A DNA stretch of 64,000 nucleotides, taken from NCBI RefSeq assembly GCF_009498035.1, contig NZ_CP034550.1:3472001-3536000 (forward strand), given 5' to 3'. Shown piece after piece: positions 1 through 8,446 of the stretch. Under the pieces are notes generated by a model. The model saw only the letters and a program-made list of their open reading frames with translations, made no database searches and was not told the DNA's origin. The stretch comes from Saccharothrix syringae (GTDB taxonomy: Bacteria > Actinomycetota > Actinomycetes > Mycobacteriales > Pseudonocardiaceae). A program made the translations under genes and the position numbers. Numbering within the stretch: position 1 is the stretch's first letter; each line of letters opens with the position of its first letter.

Positions 1-263
1 AAGTGCCCGCTGCCGCCGAAGTTCCAGCCCGCGGTCGCGCTGAACACCCCGTCGGGGCACGGCCGGCCCGCGGCGTCGTACCGGGGGCCCCGGTCCACCA
101 GGTACTGGTGGTACTCGCGGGCCGGCCGCCCCACCGGGAACGGGCCGCTGTCGGTGAGCGCGGTGTTGGTGGTGACGTCCACCAGGCCGCTGCGCGGTCC
201 GGTGGGCAGGCTGGTCCGCGCCGTGCCGCCGAAGTGCAGCCGGGGCAGGTCGAACACGCTCAC
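1..263 (-). CDS. VioB/RebD/StaD-like protein, N-terminal part only
   Basis: This is a 5' gene fragment that leaves the window at base 1, so only about 87 residues are visible. The GTG start at 263 has a GGAG about 9 bases upstream. The translation opens VSVFDLPRLHFGGTA and continues with VDVTTNTALTDSGPFPVGRP, then EYHQYLVDRGPRYDAAGRP. From memory this matches the order of the first 90 residues of the VioB/RebD/StaD family (chromopyrrolic-acid-type synthases), where DFPRIHFRG, a VDMASNT-like block and an EFHRHLRSLGPRF-like block occur. Many actinomycete proteins share only this N-terminal module, so an indole-dimerising function is not established. No partner oxidase such as VioA/RebO is in the window. 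Confidence 0.6.
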   Translation of the reverse strand, partial: MSVFDLPRLHFGGTARTSLPTGPRSGLVDVTTNTALTDSGPFPVGRPAREYHQYLVDRGPRYDAAGRPCPDGVFSATAGWNFGGSGH

Positions 264-523
264 GGCTGCTCCGGGGCAGCGCCCCGAGCCGGATCCGACC
301 TGCTCATCGGCACCTCCGCGACGCGACCCGCTCCGGAACCGGTCCCCGGCTCCCGCTCCCACGGTGTGCGGACCCCGGCCCGCCCGGCAACCCGGTCCCG
401 CGCCGGTCACCCGAAAACCCCACCGTTGGAGCGGCGATCCGGCTCCGGCGTCACCCAGCGGGACCGCCCCGGGAGCGGCGGCACGGGGCGTGGGGGACCG
501 GTCCGGCTGGCCGGTGGCGGCGA

Positions 524-836
524 TCACCGGGTCCCCTCTGCGACTTGCGGCTGGAGTTGGGTGACATCGCCGTCGACGAGCAGTTCCGCGCCGGTGGTGA
601 AGGTGCTCTGGTCGCCGGCCGGGTAGAGGGCGGTGGCGGCGACCTCGTCGGGGTGGCCGGCGTGCCCGAGCGGGGAGGGTTCGGCCGCGGTGGGGCCGTC
701 GCCGTGCGGGTAAGCGGCGCGGAGCTCGTCCCCGCCGAGGGTTTCGACGAAGCCGGGGGTGAGGGCGTTGACGCGGATCCCCCGGCCGGCCGGCTCGGCG
801 GCCCGGGTGCGGGCGAGGGTGCGGATCGCGGCCTTA
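524..836 (-). pseudogene. SDR oxidoreductase, C-terminal half, cut off by the IS island
   Basis: The minus strand reads KAAIRTLARTRAAE, then GIRVNALTPGFVET and near the end GAELLVDGD. These are the C-terminal hallmarks of short-chain dehydrogenases: the helix after YxxxK, the RVNxxxPG loop and the terminal G-x-x-LxVDGG strand. The frame stops at 524-526. Upstream it ends abruptly at base 836, where the IS1182-like end begins. The missing middle, including YAATK, is at 9817 onward on the same strand. Joining the two pieces over the shared TTA recreates an uninterrupted YAATKAAIR. The gene is therefore one SDR interrupted by about 9 kb. Confidence 0.85.
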
Positions 837-1346
837 GCTTGACTCTGTCGGTGATCTTGGTCGCTGCTGTGTCAGCCGGCGGCTCGCCAGGAGCGCTGGC
901 GTGGGATGTCCTGTTGATCGAGGTAGTCCTGGAAGGCCGTCGGTGGTCGTGGGGGCGCGTTTGTGCCGGGAGGTTGCCGGCTGAGGCGTTCGATGTTGAC
1001 CGCGATGGCGGTGAGCACGTGCTGTAGGTGGGTTTTGCTCTGTCCTCGGTAGCGGCAGCGGCGCATGCCATGACCGTGGGTGAACTCGAAAATGGTCCCC
1101 TCGATGCCGGAACGCACCGCGTAGCGCTTGTGCCAGGCCGGTTCCTGTCGTTCGGCGCGGTTGCGCAGCTGCAGTTCGAGCAGTTCTTTCGGAGGGAAGC
1201 CCACGCTGCGCGCGGAAGCACGGGAGGTGGTGCACTGGGCTCGGACCGGGCAGGGTTGGCACTGGCTGGTGGTGAAGCGGGCCACGATCAGCGGGGCCGA
1301 GGTCGGCGAGGATGTCGGATACTGACCTTCTCGGTTCAGGGTGACG

Positions 1347-2431
1347 TCATGGTGGCGTAGTGATAAGTCCGGTTTGTGCGATGAAGCCGTTGAGCAGGTC
1401 GGGCCGGTATTGCAGGCGTTTGAGGCGGGTGCGGACCGCTGCGGCCAGGGCGTCGATGTCGAACGGGGCGAGGTTGGCCAGACTGCGTTTGAGGTGCGCC
1501 CACACGCCCTCGGCCGGGTTGAGCTCCGGGGCGTAGGACGGCAGCCGGAACACCGTCAGCCACGTCCGCTTGTCGATCAACCCGCGCATCAGGGCGTCGA
1601 CGTGGTGGGTGTAGTTGTCCCACACGAGCACGATGTTCCCGCCGAGCTGCCGGTGGGCGGCGTCCAGCAGGGCGGCGAAGTCCGCTTCGCGGAAGCCCTT
1701 CTTCTCGCCCTTGCGGCCGCGGTGGACCATCATCCGGTAGATCAGGCGGGTCCGGTGGCCGGGTTTGCGGCAGACCGGACCGGCCAGGGACAGGCGCGCC
1801 TTGCCCGCGGTGCGCACCCGCAACACCGGCGTCCGGCCACGCCGGGCCCAGGTGCGCGCCCGCGGTGGGCGCAGCAGTTGCCCGGACTCGTCGGCGAAGC
1901 ACAGCCACGCGTCCCGGGCCTTTATTCTTTTCCCACCCGGGGCCAGGTCGTGCGGACCCAGGTGGCCACCCGGTGCTCGTCGCGTTCGGCCGACCGGTGC
2001 GCGGGAAGCTGCGGGGTGAAGCCCATCTGCCGCAGGATGCGCCAGGTCTGGGCGGGGCTGAACCGGACGTGGAAGCGTCGGGCGATGACCAGGGCGACCC
2101 GGGCCAGGGTCCAGCCCTGCTCCTCGTCCCAGCCGTGCGCCGCCGGGCCCTTGTCCAGCTCTTCTCCCAGCCAGTCCCGCCACTGCGGCCGCATCCGCGA
2201 CCGCCTCCCACACGGACCCTTCGATGCCAGCGCCTCCACCCCACCGGCCCGCCAACGGGCATGCCAGGCATAGGCGGACTTGCACGAGACCCGTAACAGC
2301 TTCGCGACCTGCGGCGGGCCGACACCTCGGGCGAACAGCTCCGCGGCCTCGAACCGGACCTGCTCACGCCGGGCCCGCTGCTTCGCGGTCAGACCACCAC
2401 CATCGGGATAGCGCATGCCACCGGCATACAC
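1347..2431 (-). CDS. IS630 family transposase made by -1 frameshifting
   Basis: The first phase (2431-1922) encodes a helix-turn-helix DNA-binding half: EAAELFARGVGPPQVAKLLR, then a winged-helix segment ending WPRVGKE and a TAA. The second phase carries the DDE catalytic core: LCFADESGQ (Asp), LVWDNYTHH (Asp) and PELNPAEGVW (Glu). The phases overlap at a GGGAAAAGA run near 1925-1935. A -1 slip on AAA would read GKRIKARDAW straight into the catalytic half, the usual expression strategy for many IS630 elements. A simple disabling frameshift is the alternative. All three catalytic residues are present, so this may be the one live transposase of the island. Confidence 0.8.
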
Positions 2432-2473
2432 CCGCAGGCAAGACCCACCATCACCCCGAAACGAAAAGATCAG
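1360..2473 (-). mobile_element. IS630 family element nested in the IS1182-like element
   Basis: A roughly 1.1-kb element is flanked by TA (1358-1359 and 2474-2475), the dinucleotide that IS630/Tc1 elements duplicate. The ends are imperfect inverted repeats: GTGATAAGTCCGGTTTG on the left and CTGATCTTTTCGTTTCG on the right, about 10 of 17 matching. It carries a complete two-phase transposase gene on the minus strand. The transposase stop codon lies just outside the left end as drawn (1347-1349), so the exact left boundary is uncertain by about 15 bases. Confidence 0.75.
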
Positions 2474-3844
2474 TAGGGGCCGTGCCGGCCTCTGCTGATC
2501 TGGCCTTGTGGGCAGGTGACCTGGCGGCGGTCGAAGTCGATGCGGAAGTCGTCGCGGGCGAAACCTTCGCTCTTCCGGTGCTGGTGGGTGGGATTTCCCG
2601 GGAGTGGTCCGATGACGGTGATCCGGTGTTCACGTTCGGCCCGCTCCAGGTGGACCAGGGAGGTGTAGCCGCCGTCGACCAGATGCCGGTCGGGCCGCAG
2701 GCCCCGATGCTGCAGTCTGATGTGGATGCCGGGCAGGACCCCGGCGTCGGAGCTGGTGGCGGGCATTGTGGCCACATCGGTTATCACGTTCGGGCTGTCG
2801 CCGGAGCAGGTCTGGGGTCACGTGCGCGAGGAACCCCTGCCGGCGGGTGACCTGCCCACGACGCGCGTAGCGCACCGTCGGGTCGCAAGGGCGAGACGAT
2901 CCGGAGCGCCGACGGCGGCAGACCGCTGCCCTGCTCGTCCTCACGCCACCGCAGGCGGCCCGTGGCATCCCGGTGGTAGTTCTGCACCGGCACCTGCCGC
3001 AGAGCCTGGACCTGGAAGACGTCCAGCAGGCCGGGATGGTTACGGCTGAGGTGTTCGAGCAGGTGGCGGGCGTCCGCCCCGGTGGCATTAATCCTGGTCT
3101 CGGGCCGGGTCGGGTTCTTGCCCAAGCGCACGGGGCGGCCGTAGCGGCGGCCCCAGTGCTCGTCGACCAGGCCGTGCAGCGCGTGGTCGGCGACGCGGGC
3201 GAGTTCCACCGAGGGCCGCGCGCACCGCCTCTGTCACCAATTCGAGGCGGGTCAGGTCGCACACGGCGGCCAGGACGCGGGTGGAGTCGGTGCACTGGGT
3301 GATGCGCTCGCGGACCAGTCCGGCGTCTTTCAGACGGGCCAGGGCGACATCGAAGAGGTGGTCCGCCCGGCCGGCCCACAGCAGGCGGTCGCGGAAGTCG
3401 CCGAGCACGCTGTGGTGGAAACCGGGATCGTCCAACCCCAGACCGAGCGCGTACGTGAAGTCGATACGGCAGCGCACGGCCTCGGCGGCGCCGCGGTCGG
3501 ACAGGCCCAGCAGGAACTGCAGCACGCTCACCGTGGCCAACTGGGCAGGGGAGAGGCCAGGCCGCCCGTTACGCGAGTAACAGTCGGCGAAGTCCTCGTC
3601 GCGCCACAGGCCGCCGAGACGGTCACGCACCCACATCGCCGTCGTGCCACCGGGATTGCCGGCGCGCGCCATCCGCGCGGTGAGCTCCGGGACCTCCACC
3701 GCGGACCGGGGACCGACCGGTAAGGACATCCGACCACCTTGGGGAGCGTTACGACTTTACCGACCCCGGAAGCGTTACTGCTACCAGTCGGTCACCCTCC
3801 GCAACACGCTGACCGTTCCAAGATCACCGACAGAGTCAAGCTTA

Positions 3845-4852
3845 GTGGCCGTTTCCGAGCTTGGGCAGGTGACGGCTCTTTGGTGCGCAGACGAGGGAAC
3901 TCCTGGGAGATCGGACGTTGTCGAAGCGCCGTTCTGCCAGGAGTTCCGTTGTTGTCGTGCCCGATGCCCGCGGGCGGCTCCACCGCGGGTGGCCTCTGCT
4001 GCCGCCTGGCCGCCTCCCACCAGCCCACCGTGCGGACGGCCCGGTATCCGACCGACGTCACCGACGCCCGGTGGGCCGAGTTGGACCCGCTGTTGCCCGA
4101 TCCGGCGTGCCTGGCGGGTCGAGGTGGGCGGTGGGAGAAGCACTGCCGCCGCCTGATCGTGGACGCGATCCCGTACGTGGTCGACAACGGCGTCACGTGG
4201 CGTGCCCTGCCGGCGGACTTCCCGCCCTGGCCGACGCCTCCACAAGCGTTTCGCCGCCTGGGAGAGGGTCGGTGCGTCGCAGCGGCTGTTCGACGCGTTG
4301 CGCGACCGCGTGCGCCTGGCCGAGGGCCGGGTGGCGGCACCGTCGGCGGCGGTCATGGACTCCCAATCGGTGTGCGCGGCCGCCACCGTCGGGAAGGCCA
4401 CCCGCGGTTGGGACGGAGGCAAGAAGGTCGCCGGCCGCAAACGGCACATCGTCGTGGACACCATCGGCCTGCTGGTGACCGTTCTCGTGACACCGGCCTC
4501 GACACAGGACCGGGTCGCCGCCCGCAGCCTGCTGCGGCGCCTGCGCGACACCGTCGGCGGGCGGGTGTCGCCGGTGTGGGCCGACGGCGGCTACACCGGA
4601 CCCCTGATCGACTGGGCGCGGAAGACCCTTTGCCTGGCGGTGGAGATCGTGCAACGCCCGCAGGTGCCGTACTTCACCGTGCTGCCCAAAAGGTGGGTGG
4701 TCGAAAGAAGCCTTGCCCGGATCACCGGACACCGCCGCTGCGTCCGCGACTACGAACGACTCCCGCACCACCACGAGGCCATGGTCCGCTGGTCCATGAT
4801 CCGCATCACCAGCCGCCGACTCACCCAACACCAATAGCTCGAAAACAGCTAC
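3845..4852 (+). mobile_element. IS5-like insertion sequence
   Basis: The element is 1,008 bp between TTA direct repeats (3842-3844 and 4853-4855). Its inverted repeats are GTGGCCGTTTCCGAGCT on the left and GTAGCTGTTTTCGAGCT on the right (14 of 17 identical). It sits at the 3' end of the serine hydrolase gene, and the stop codon of that gene now lies inside its right end. A shrunken relative with the same left end occurs at 52630-52862. Confidence 0.8.
4030..4837 (+). pseudogene. IS5 family transposase, one frameshift
   Basis: The first frame from GTG 4030 reads YPTDVTDARWAELDPLLPDP and later NGVTWRALPADFPPWPT, a standard IS5-type N-terminus. The second frame takes over at about 4240 with RLHKRFAAWERVGA and runs to 4837. 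It carries the catalytic residues AVMDSQSV (Asp), WADGGYTG (Asp) and VVERSLARITGHRR (Glu). In intact relatives WPTVHKRFAAW is continuous, so a small deletion at 4236-4248 has broken the frame. No slippery sequence is evident, so a disabling mutation is more likely than programmed frameshifting. Confidence 0.8.
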
Positions 4853-5946
4853 TTACAGTCCCAGACGGGTACGTGCTTCGCGGGCCGATCCCCGCGATCG
4901 CGGTCGGCGTCCTCACCGGTCCGCGCGGCCAGGGCGACCAAGGTGTCGTAGGAGCGTTGGATGAAGGTTCTGCTGGAGCCGGCAGAGGTGTTGACCAGGC
5001 TGACCAGTGCGGTGTGGGTTTGGGGGCTGAATCCGGCGAAGGCGGTGAACCCGCGGGTGGTGCCGGCGTGGAACAGCAGGTCGTGGTCCGCGCTGGTCCG
5101 GTGGAACCAGGCCAGTCCGAGGTGGCCGTCGTCATGGGGCAGGAGTACGCGGGGGCGGGTGACGTCGGTGAGCGCCTGCGCCAGCGGTGTCGACGGCGCG
5201 TCGTCGGGGGCGAGGTGTGCGGTGAGGTAGCGGAGCAGGTCGCGGGCGGTGGAGCGCAGTGCCCCGGCGGCGGGGAGACCGGGTATCCGGAAGGCCGGTC
5301 GTGGTCTGCCGTGCCAGTGACCGGTGGCTTGGGGGGTGGACGCGCTGCTGGTGCGGGCCAGGTCGAGTGGGTGGAGAACGCGTTCGGCGAGCAGGTCCTC
5401 GAAGGGGCGGTGGGCGGCTTCGGCGAGCAGCCATCCGAGCAGCCCGACGCCGAGGTTGGAGTAGCGGAACCGCGAACCCGGCGTCGATCGCAGCCGGATA
5501 CGGCTCAGAGTGGTCCGGACCTGCTGGGGCCCGAACCCCTGGTAGGGGTTGGAGTACCAGGTCGGCAAGGCTGTGACCACGATGCCCAGTGGGAATCGCG
5601 GTAGACCTGAGGTGTGCGTGGCGAGGTGTTGGAGCGTGACCGGGGCTCGTTGTCGCAGGCGCCAGCCCGGCGGGAGGTAGCGGTCGACGGGGTCGTCGTA
5701 ACGGACTTCGCCGCGGTGCGCCATGTCGGCGAGCAGCAACGCGGTGAAGGTCTTCGTCGTGGATCCGATCTCGAACCGCGTGTCCGGAGTGATCGGTGGC
5801 GCGGGGTCGTGGCGGGTGGTGCCGGCGACGAGGAAAGCCTCCTGGTCCCCGTGCCGAGCCGCGAGTGCCATGCCGGTGGCGCCCTGGGGAACAGACAGCA
5901 GCGGGAGGAGCACCCCGTCGAGGTCCCGGTCGCGCGCCACGGTCAT
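4849..5946 (-). CDS. Serine hydrolase of the class C beta-lactamase/PBP fold
   Basis: This 365-residue protein has no signal peptide and is predicted to be cytoplasmic. It carries the serine beta-lactamase-fold motifs in order: SxxK in GSTTKTFTALLL (about residue 60), YxN in RFRYSNLGVGLLG (about residue 165) and HxG in LLFHAGTTRGF (about residue 310). Family members include esterases, D-aminopeptidases and peptide cyclases or hydrolases, so the substrate cannot be read from sequence. Its ATG overlaps the stop of the DUF6895-like gene (ATGA at 5943-5946), placing it last in a translationally coupled operon behind a short peptide gene. The final lysine codon and TAG stop use bases of the inserted IS5-like element, so the native C-terminus may have been a little different. 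Confidence 0.8.
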   Translation of the reverse strand: MTVARDRDLDGVLLPLLSVPQGATGMALAARHGDQEAFLVAGTTRHDPAPPITPDTRFEIGSTTKTFTALLLADMAHRGEVRYDDPVDRYLPPGWRLRQRAPVTLQHLATHTSGLPRFPLGIVVTALPTWYSNPYQGFGPQQVRTTLSRIRLRSTPGSRFRYSNLGVGLLGWLLAEAAHRPFEDLLAERVLHPLDLARTSSASTPQATGHWHGRPRPAFRIPGLPAAGALRSTARDLLRYLTAHLAPDDAPSTPLAQALTDVTRPRVLLPHDDGHLGLAWFHRTSADHDLLFHAGTTRGFTAFAGFSPQTHTALVSLVNTSAGSSRTFIQRSYDTLVALAARTGEDADRDRGDRPAKHVPVWDCK

Positions 5947-6851
5947 CCGTCGTGGTTCAGCAGCCGGGACAGGGTGAGCGTGCCGGCCACCGCCGCGACG
6001 ACGGTGGCGTGCTGGTGGTTCAAAAACCGCCGGGGGCCATCGTCGTCAACCGGGTTGCCGTTGCGGGGCATGAGCCCTTCGGTGTGCTGCGCGGCGGCGA
6101 AACGCCGCCATTCCGCGAGATCGCACCGCGGCTCGGGCAGGCAGGCGCCCACGATGAGCAGCTCGCCGACGAGGTCCCACTCCTGCACCTCCGACCACAC
6201 GTCGATCCACACCGGCAGCCAGGTGCGGAGGTAGTCGGCGATGTCGGCCGGGAGGCCGTGGGGCTTGGCGCCCCAGTCGGTGACGTGGAAGACGGTGTGG
6301 GTCATCGAGTACGCGGTGTCCCAATCGATGGACCAGGGCGGCGGTGTCGCGCCCAGCCAGGTCGCGCGGAGCATGGCGTCCCAGTCGTCATCGGTCGGGG
6401 TGCCGGAAACCCGGTAGGCGTTGGCGACCCCGAGCCGCCGGTTGGGGAGCAGTTCGGGCATCGAGCGCACCGTCGCGTTGTGGGCCATCAGCTCGTCCAA
6501 GGCGACGTGGCGGTATCCCGTGCAGGTGAAGTGGGCGTAGCACTCGACCGGGTCGGTGATCAGCCAGTTCCGCACCTGGCGGTCGTAGAGCAGGTCGCCT
6601 TCGCGTACCTGTCGCCAGCCGAAGTCCACCAGTTCCCGGGCGCGGTGCAGCTGTTCGGTTCCCGCCACTCCTTCCCGCAGCACCAGCGCCGCCGCCAGGC
6701 TCGCTTCGGCCAGCGCCTTGTACGTGCTGTCAGGATCGTCCGGCTCGACCGGCATGTCCTCGGGAAAGGTGTTGAGGTCCCGGTGCGCGTACAGGAAGGT
6801 CAGGGCGCGGTCGGCCACCTGGTGGGCGACCGCCGCCACCGGTGCGGTCAT
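5943..6851 (-). CDS. DUF6895-like all-helical protein
   Basis: The 302-residue product is rich in Trp, Asp and helix-forming residues and has no signal peptide or membrane segment. Recognisable stretches are ALTFLYAHRDLNTFPEDM near the N-terminus, LLYDRQVRNWLITDPVECYA in the middle and YSMTHTVFHVTDWG in the second half. The last recalls the DUF6895 family (recognition from memory). The repeated helix-pair pattern suggests an alpha/alpha-barrel or toroid, which is inference. The start ATG overlaps the stop of the preceding gene (6848-6851) and its own stop overlaps the next ATG, so all three genes are probably translated as a unit. Function is unknown. Confidence 0.7.
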   Translation of the reverse strand: MTAPVAAVAHQVADRALTFLYAHRDLNTFPEDMPVEPDDPDSTYKALAEASLAAALVLREGVAGTEQLHRARELVDFGWRQVREGDLLYDRQVRNWLITDPVECYAHFTCTGYRHVALDELMAHNATVRSMPELLPNRRLGVANAYRVSGTPTDDDWDAMLRATWLGATPPPWSIDWDTAYSMTHTVFHVTDWGAKPHGLPADIADYLRTWLPVWIDVWSEVQEWDLVGELLIVGACLPEPRCDLAEWRRFAAAQHTEGLMPRNGNPVDDDGPRRFLNHQHATVVAAVAGTLTLSRLLNHDG

Positions 6852-7582
6852 GCGGGCTCCATCCCGAGGATCGTGCGCGCGATGGTCAAGTCGAGTGACA
6901 GCCGCGATCCGGAGCCGCCGTACAACCGGATGCGTTCGACCAGCTGGATCGGGTCCAGCGGCTGCCGCACCCCTGCGCTCGTCAGCAGCGCCAGCCACCG
7001 CACCAGCCGCGCGGCGGTGACGAAGTCCCTGCGCAGCATCGCCCTGGTCGTGCCTTGCGCCAGCGGTCGCGTTCCCTCGGCCACGGCCTCCTGGACGGGG
7101 CCGCCCACGCCCGGTAGCGCCAAGGGGCACAGTGCCGCCGCATTCGCCGACCACTCCCGCCAGTCCCGTGACCTGCCCAACAGCATCGCCACGGTTCCTG
7201 CGGCGGGCGTCGATGCCGCTCGCGACGGGGACACCTCCACGTTGGCATGGCACAGCATCCGCCCGGTGGCCCAGTCCCGCCACGCGGTGACGCGCCGTTC
7301 ACGGGTATCGGCTTCCCCGCCCGTGCCCGAAGGGAAGACGGCGAACGAGTCGGCGATGACCGCCGCGTCGCCGGTGTCCACGGGGCGGCCCAGCAGCAGG
7401 TGCGGGGCGAACAGATCCGCGCCCACCAACCGGACCGCCCCCATGGCGACCTTCGTGTCCGCAAAGCTGTTCACGTACGCGGCAAGACCGATCGCACCGC
7501 TGCCTCGCACGGCACCGACAACGAGGTCCGCCACCCCGGCCGCCGCGTCCGCCAAGGACGTCCGCAGTCGTTGACCGTCCAC
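6848..7582 (-). CDS. Unknown protein of the peptide operon
   Basis: GTG at 7582 has an AAAGGAG 8 bases upstream. The 244-residue product is not recognised. It is moderately hydrophobic without a clear membrane helix, with stretches such as GAIGLAAYVNSFADTKVAMG and RLVGADLFAPHLLLGRP. Its stop overlaps the start of the DUF6895-like gene. It lies 55 bases after the 56-residue peptide gene. Its fixed position between the peptide and the DUF6895-like protein suggests a shared pathway, possibly peptide binding or modification (inference). Confidence 0.65.
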   Translation of the reverse strand: MDGQRLRTSLADAAAGVADLVVGAVRGSGAIGLAAYVNSFADTKVAMGAVRLVGADLFAPHLLLGRPVDTGDAAVIADSFAVFPSGTGGEADTRERRVTAWRDWATGRMLCHANVEVSPSRAASTPAAGTVAMLLGRSRDWREWSANAAALCPLALPGVGGPVQEAVAEGTRPLAQGTTRAMLRRDFVTAARLVRWLALLTSAGVRQPLDPIQLVERIRLYGGSGSRLSLDLTIARTILGMEPA

Positions 7583-7637
7583 CGGAGCAGCTCCTTTCCT
7601 CAGCCAGTGCCGAGCAGGTCCGGCGCACCGGACCGGG

Positions 7638-7808
7638 TCACTTCCTCTTCGGCAGCTCAGGGGAGATCAGGAGCGCGAGGAGCGCATTCGGCAACTCGAC
7701 GTACCGGGGTGCGTCGCTGACACCGGCCTCGGGCTCTGCCATCAGAGCTTCGAGCACGAACTGCTCCTCCACGGTGGCCTCGGGCAAGACCTCTTGCTGA
7801 ACGGACAT
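7638..7808 (-). CDS. 56-residue peptide, candidate RiPP precursor
   Basis: ATG 7808 is preceded by GAGGAGG with 5-bases-plus spacing, which decides this start over an in-frame codon 18 bases upstream. The peptide is acidic in its first half (MSVQQEVLPEATVEEQF, then ALMAEPEAGVSDAP). It ends in a hydrophobic stretch and a basic tail (YVELPNALLALLISPELPKR followed by K). An acidic leader-like N-terminus and a distinct C-terminus, followed at once by three coupled genes including a hydrolase, is the layout of ribosomal peptide loci. There are no cysteines and few Ser/Thr, so it is not an ordinary lanthipeptide. It could instead be a small regulatory protein. Confidence 0.6.
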   Translation of the reverse strand: MSVQQEVLPEATVEEQFVLEALMAEPEAGVSDAPRYVELPNALLALLISPELPKRK

Positions 7809-7898
7809 CACAGCCTCCTCGTACATCAGCGATTACTCGGCGGAATCCCGGAAGTGTCGGGATTCCCGTTGCGGGACGCCGGTCGTCCCACGGACCTG

Positions 7899-8285
7899 TC
7901 AGAGCGGCAGGAACAGCACGCTCTGGAACGGGAGCGTCTGGAGCAGGCGTTCTCCGGGGAGCAGGGTTGAGACGATCAGTCCGCCGCAGTTCGAGTTTGC
8001 GTACATGACGGCCTGGTAGCCCGTGTCGTTCACCGTGGACTGGCGCGGCTTGTGCAGGTCGTAGCAGACGCGCTCGCCCAGCACAGGAGCGAGGGGAGAA
8101 CTGACCTCCGGGTCCACCACGTTGATGACGTCGCCCTCCATGGAGGGCCGCTCCCACGCGCAGAACGTCGGAGTACTGCTGCACCCCTGGGCGGCGCCGG
8201 CCGAGGGCGCCGCCACGACCATGCACACGGGGATCAACGCCGCCACCACGGCCGCTGCGATCCGCGAACCTCTCCACCTGCTCAT
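7899..8285 (-). CDS. Small secreted protein, peptidase inhibitor I36-like
   Basis: ATG 8285 opens a clear Sec signal peptide (MSRWRGSRIAAAVVAALIPV ending about AAPSAGAAQG). The mature part of about 95 residues starts QGCSSTPTFCAWERPSMEGD. A cysteine-rich opening followed by a CxW and a small-residue motif resembles the actinobacterial peptidase inhibitor I36 / beta-gamma-crystallin-like secreted proteins (weak resemblance). Four cysteines could form two disulfides. It is transcribed in the same direction as the peptide operon, 90 bases upstream of it, but has its own putative promoter region at 8290-8440. Confidence 0.65.
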   Translation of the reverse strand: MSRWRGSRIAAAVVAALIPVCMVVAAPSAGAAQGCSSTPTFCAWERPSMEGDVINVVDPEVSSPLAPVLGERVCYDLHKPRQSTVNDTGYQAVMYANSNCGGLIVSTLLPGERLLQTLPFQSVLFLPL

Positions 8286-8446
8286 GACTCCTCCTCGCCT
8301 GGTCGACACCGGCAGATGATCGTCACCACTTCGGGTGCCACCGGGTCGTCTACTGGATAGACGCTCCAGTCACGTCCACTACGCAGAGAAAAACCGCGCT
8401 GCCCCGATGTTCACCTGTTCGGACCAACTTTAAGCTTGACTTTTTA

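Larger units (their letters stand above)
872..3729 (-). pseudogene. IS1182 family transposase, frameshifted and interrupted
   Basis: The N-terminal part (3729 down to about 3200) reads WVRDRLGGLWRDEDFADCYS and GRPGLSPAQLATVSVLQFLL, typical of IS1182 transposases. The product then continues in other frames: 3209-2784 (LARVADHALHGLVDEHWGRR), 2787-2475 ([16 protein letters not shown], the VDAGY-like DDE strand) and, after the IS630 insertion, 1285-872 (QCQPCPVRAQCTTS and RYAVRSGIEGTIFEF). At least three frameshifts plus the nested insertion make it non-functional. The order of all segments agrees with one ancestral gene. Confidence 0.85.
837..3841 (-). mobile_element. IS1182-like insertion sequence with nested IS630 element
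   Basis: Perfect terminal inverted repeats begin GCTTGACTCTGTCGGTGATC at 837 and recur in reverse complement ending at 3841, about 24 bases each. TTA flanks both ends (834-836 and 3842-3844). Inside is a broken IS1182-family transposase on the minus strand and an inserted IS630 element (1360-2473). Without the nested copy the element is about 1.9 kb, a normal size for the family. The intact ends suggest it could still be moved in trans, but its own transposase is dead. Confidence 0.85.

Noticed and set aside
8431..8441. AAGCTTGACT next to the IS701-like left end, recalling the IS1182-like terminus GCTTGACTCTG
   Set aside because: Only about 9 bases match and the following CTGTCGGTG is absent, so it is too short to claim a remnant IS end.
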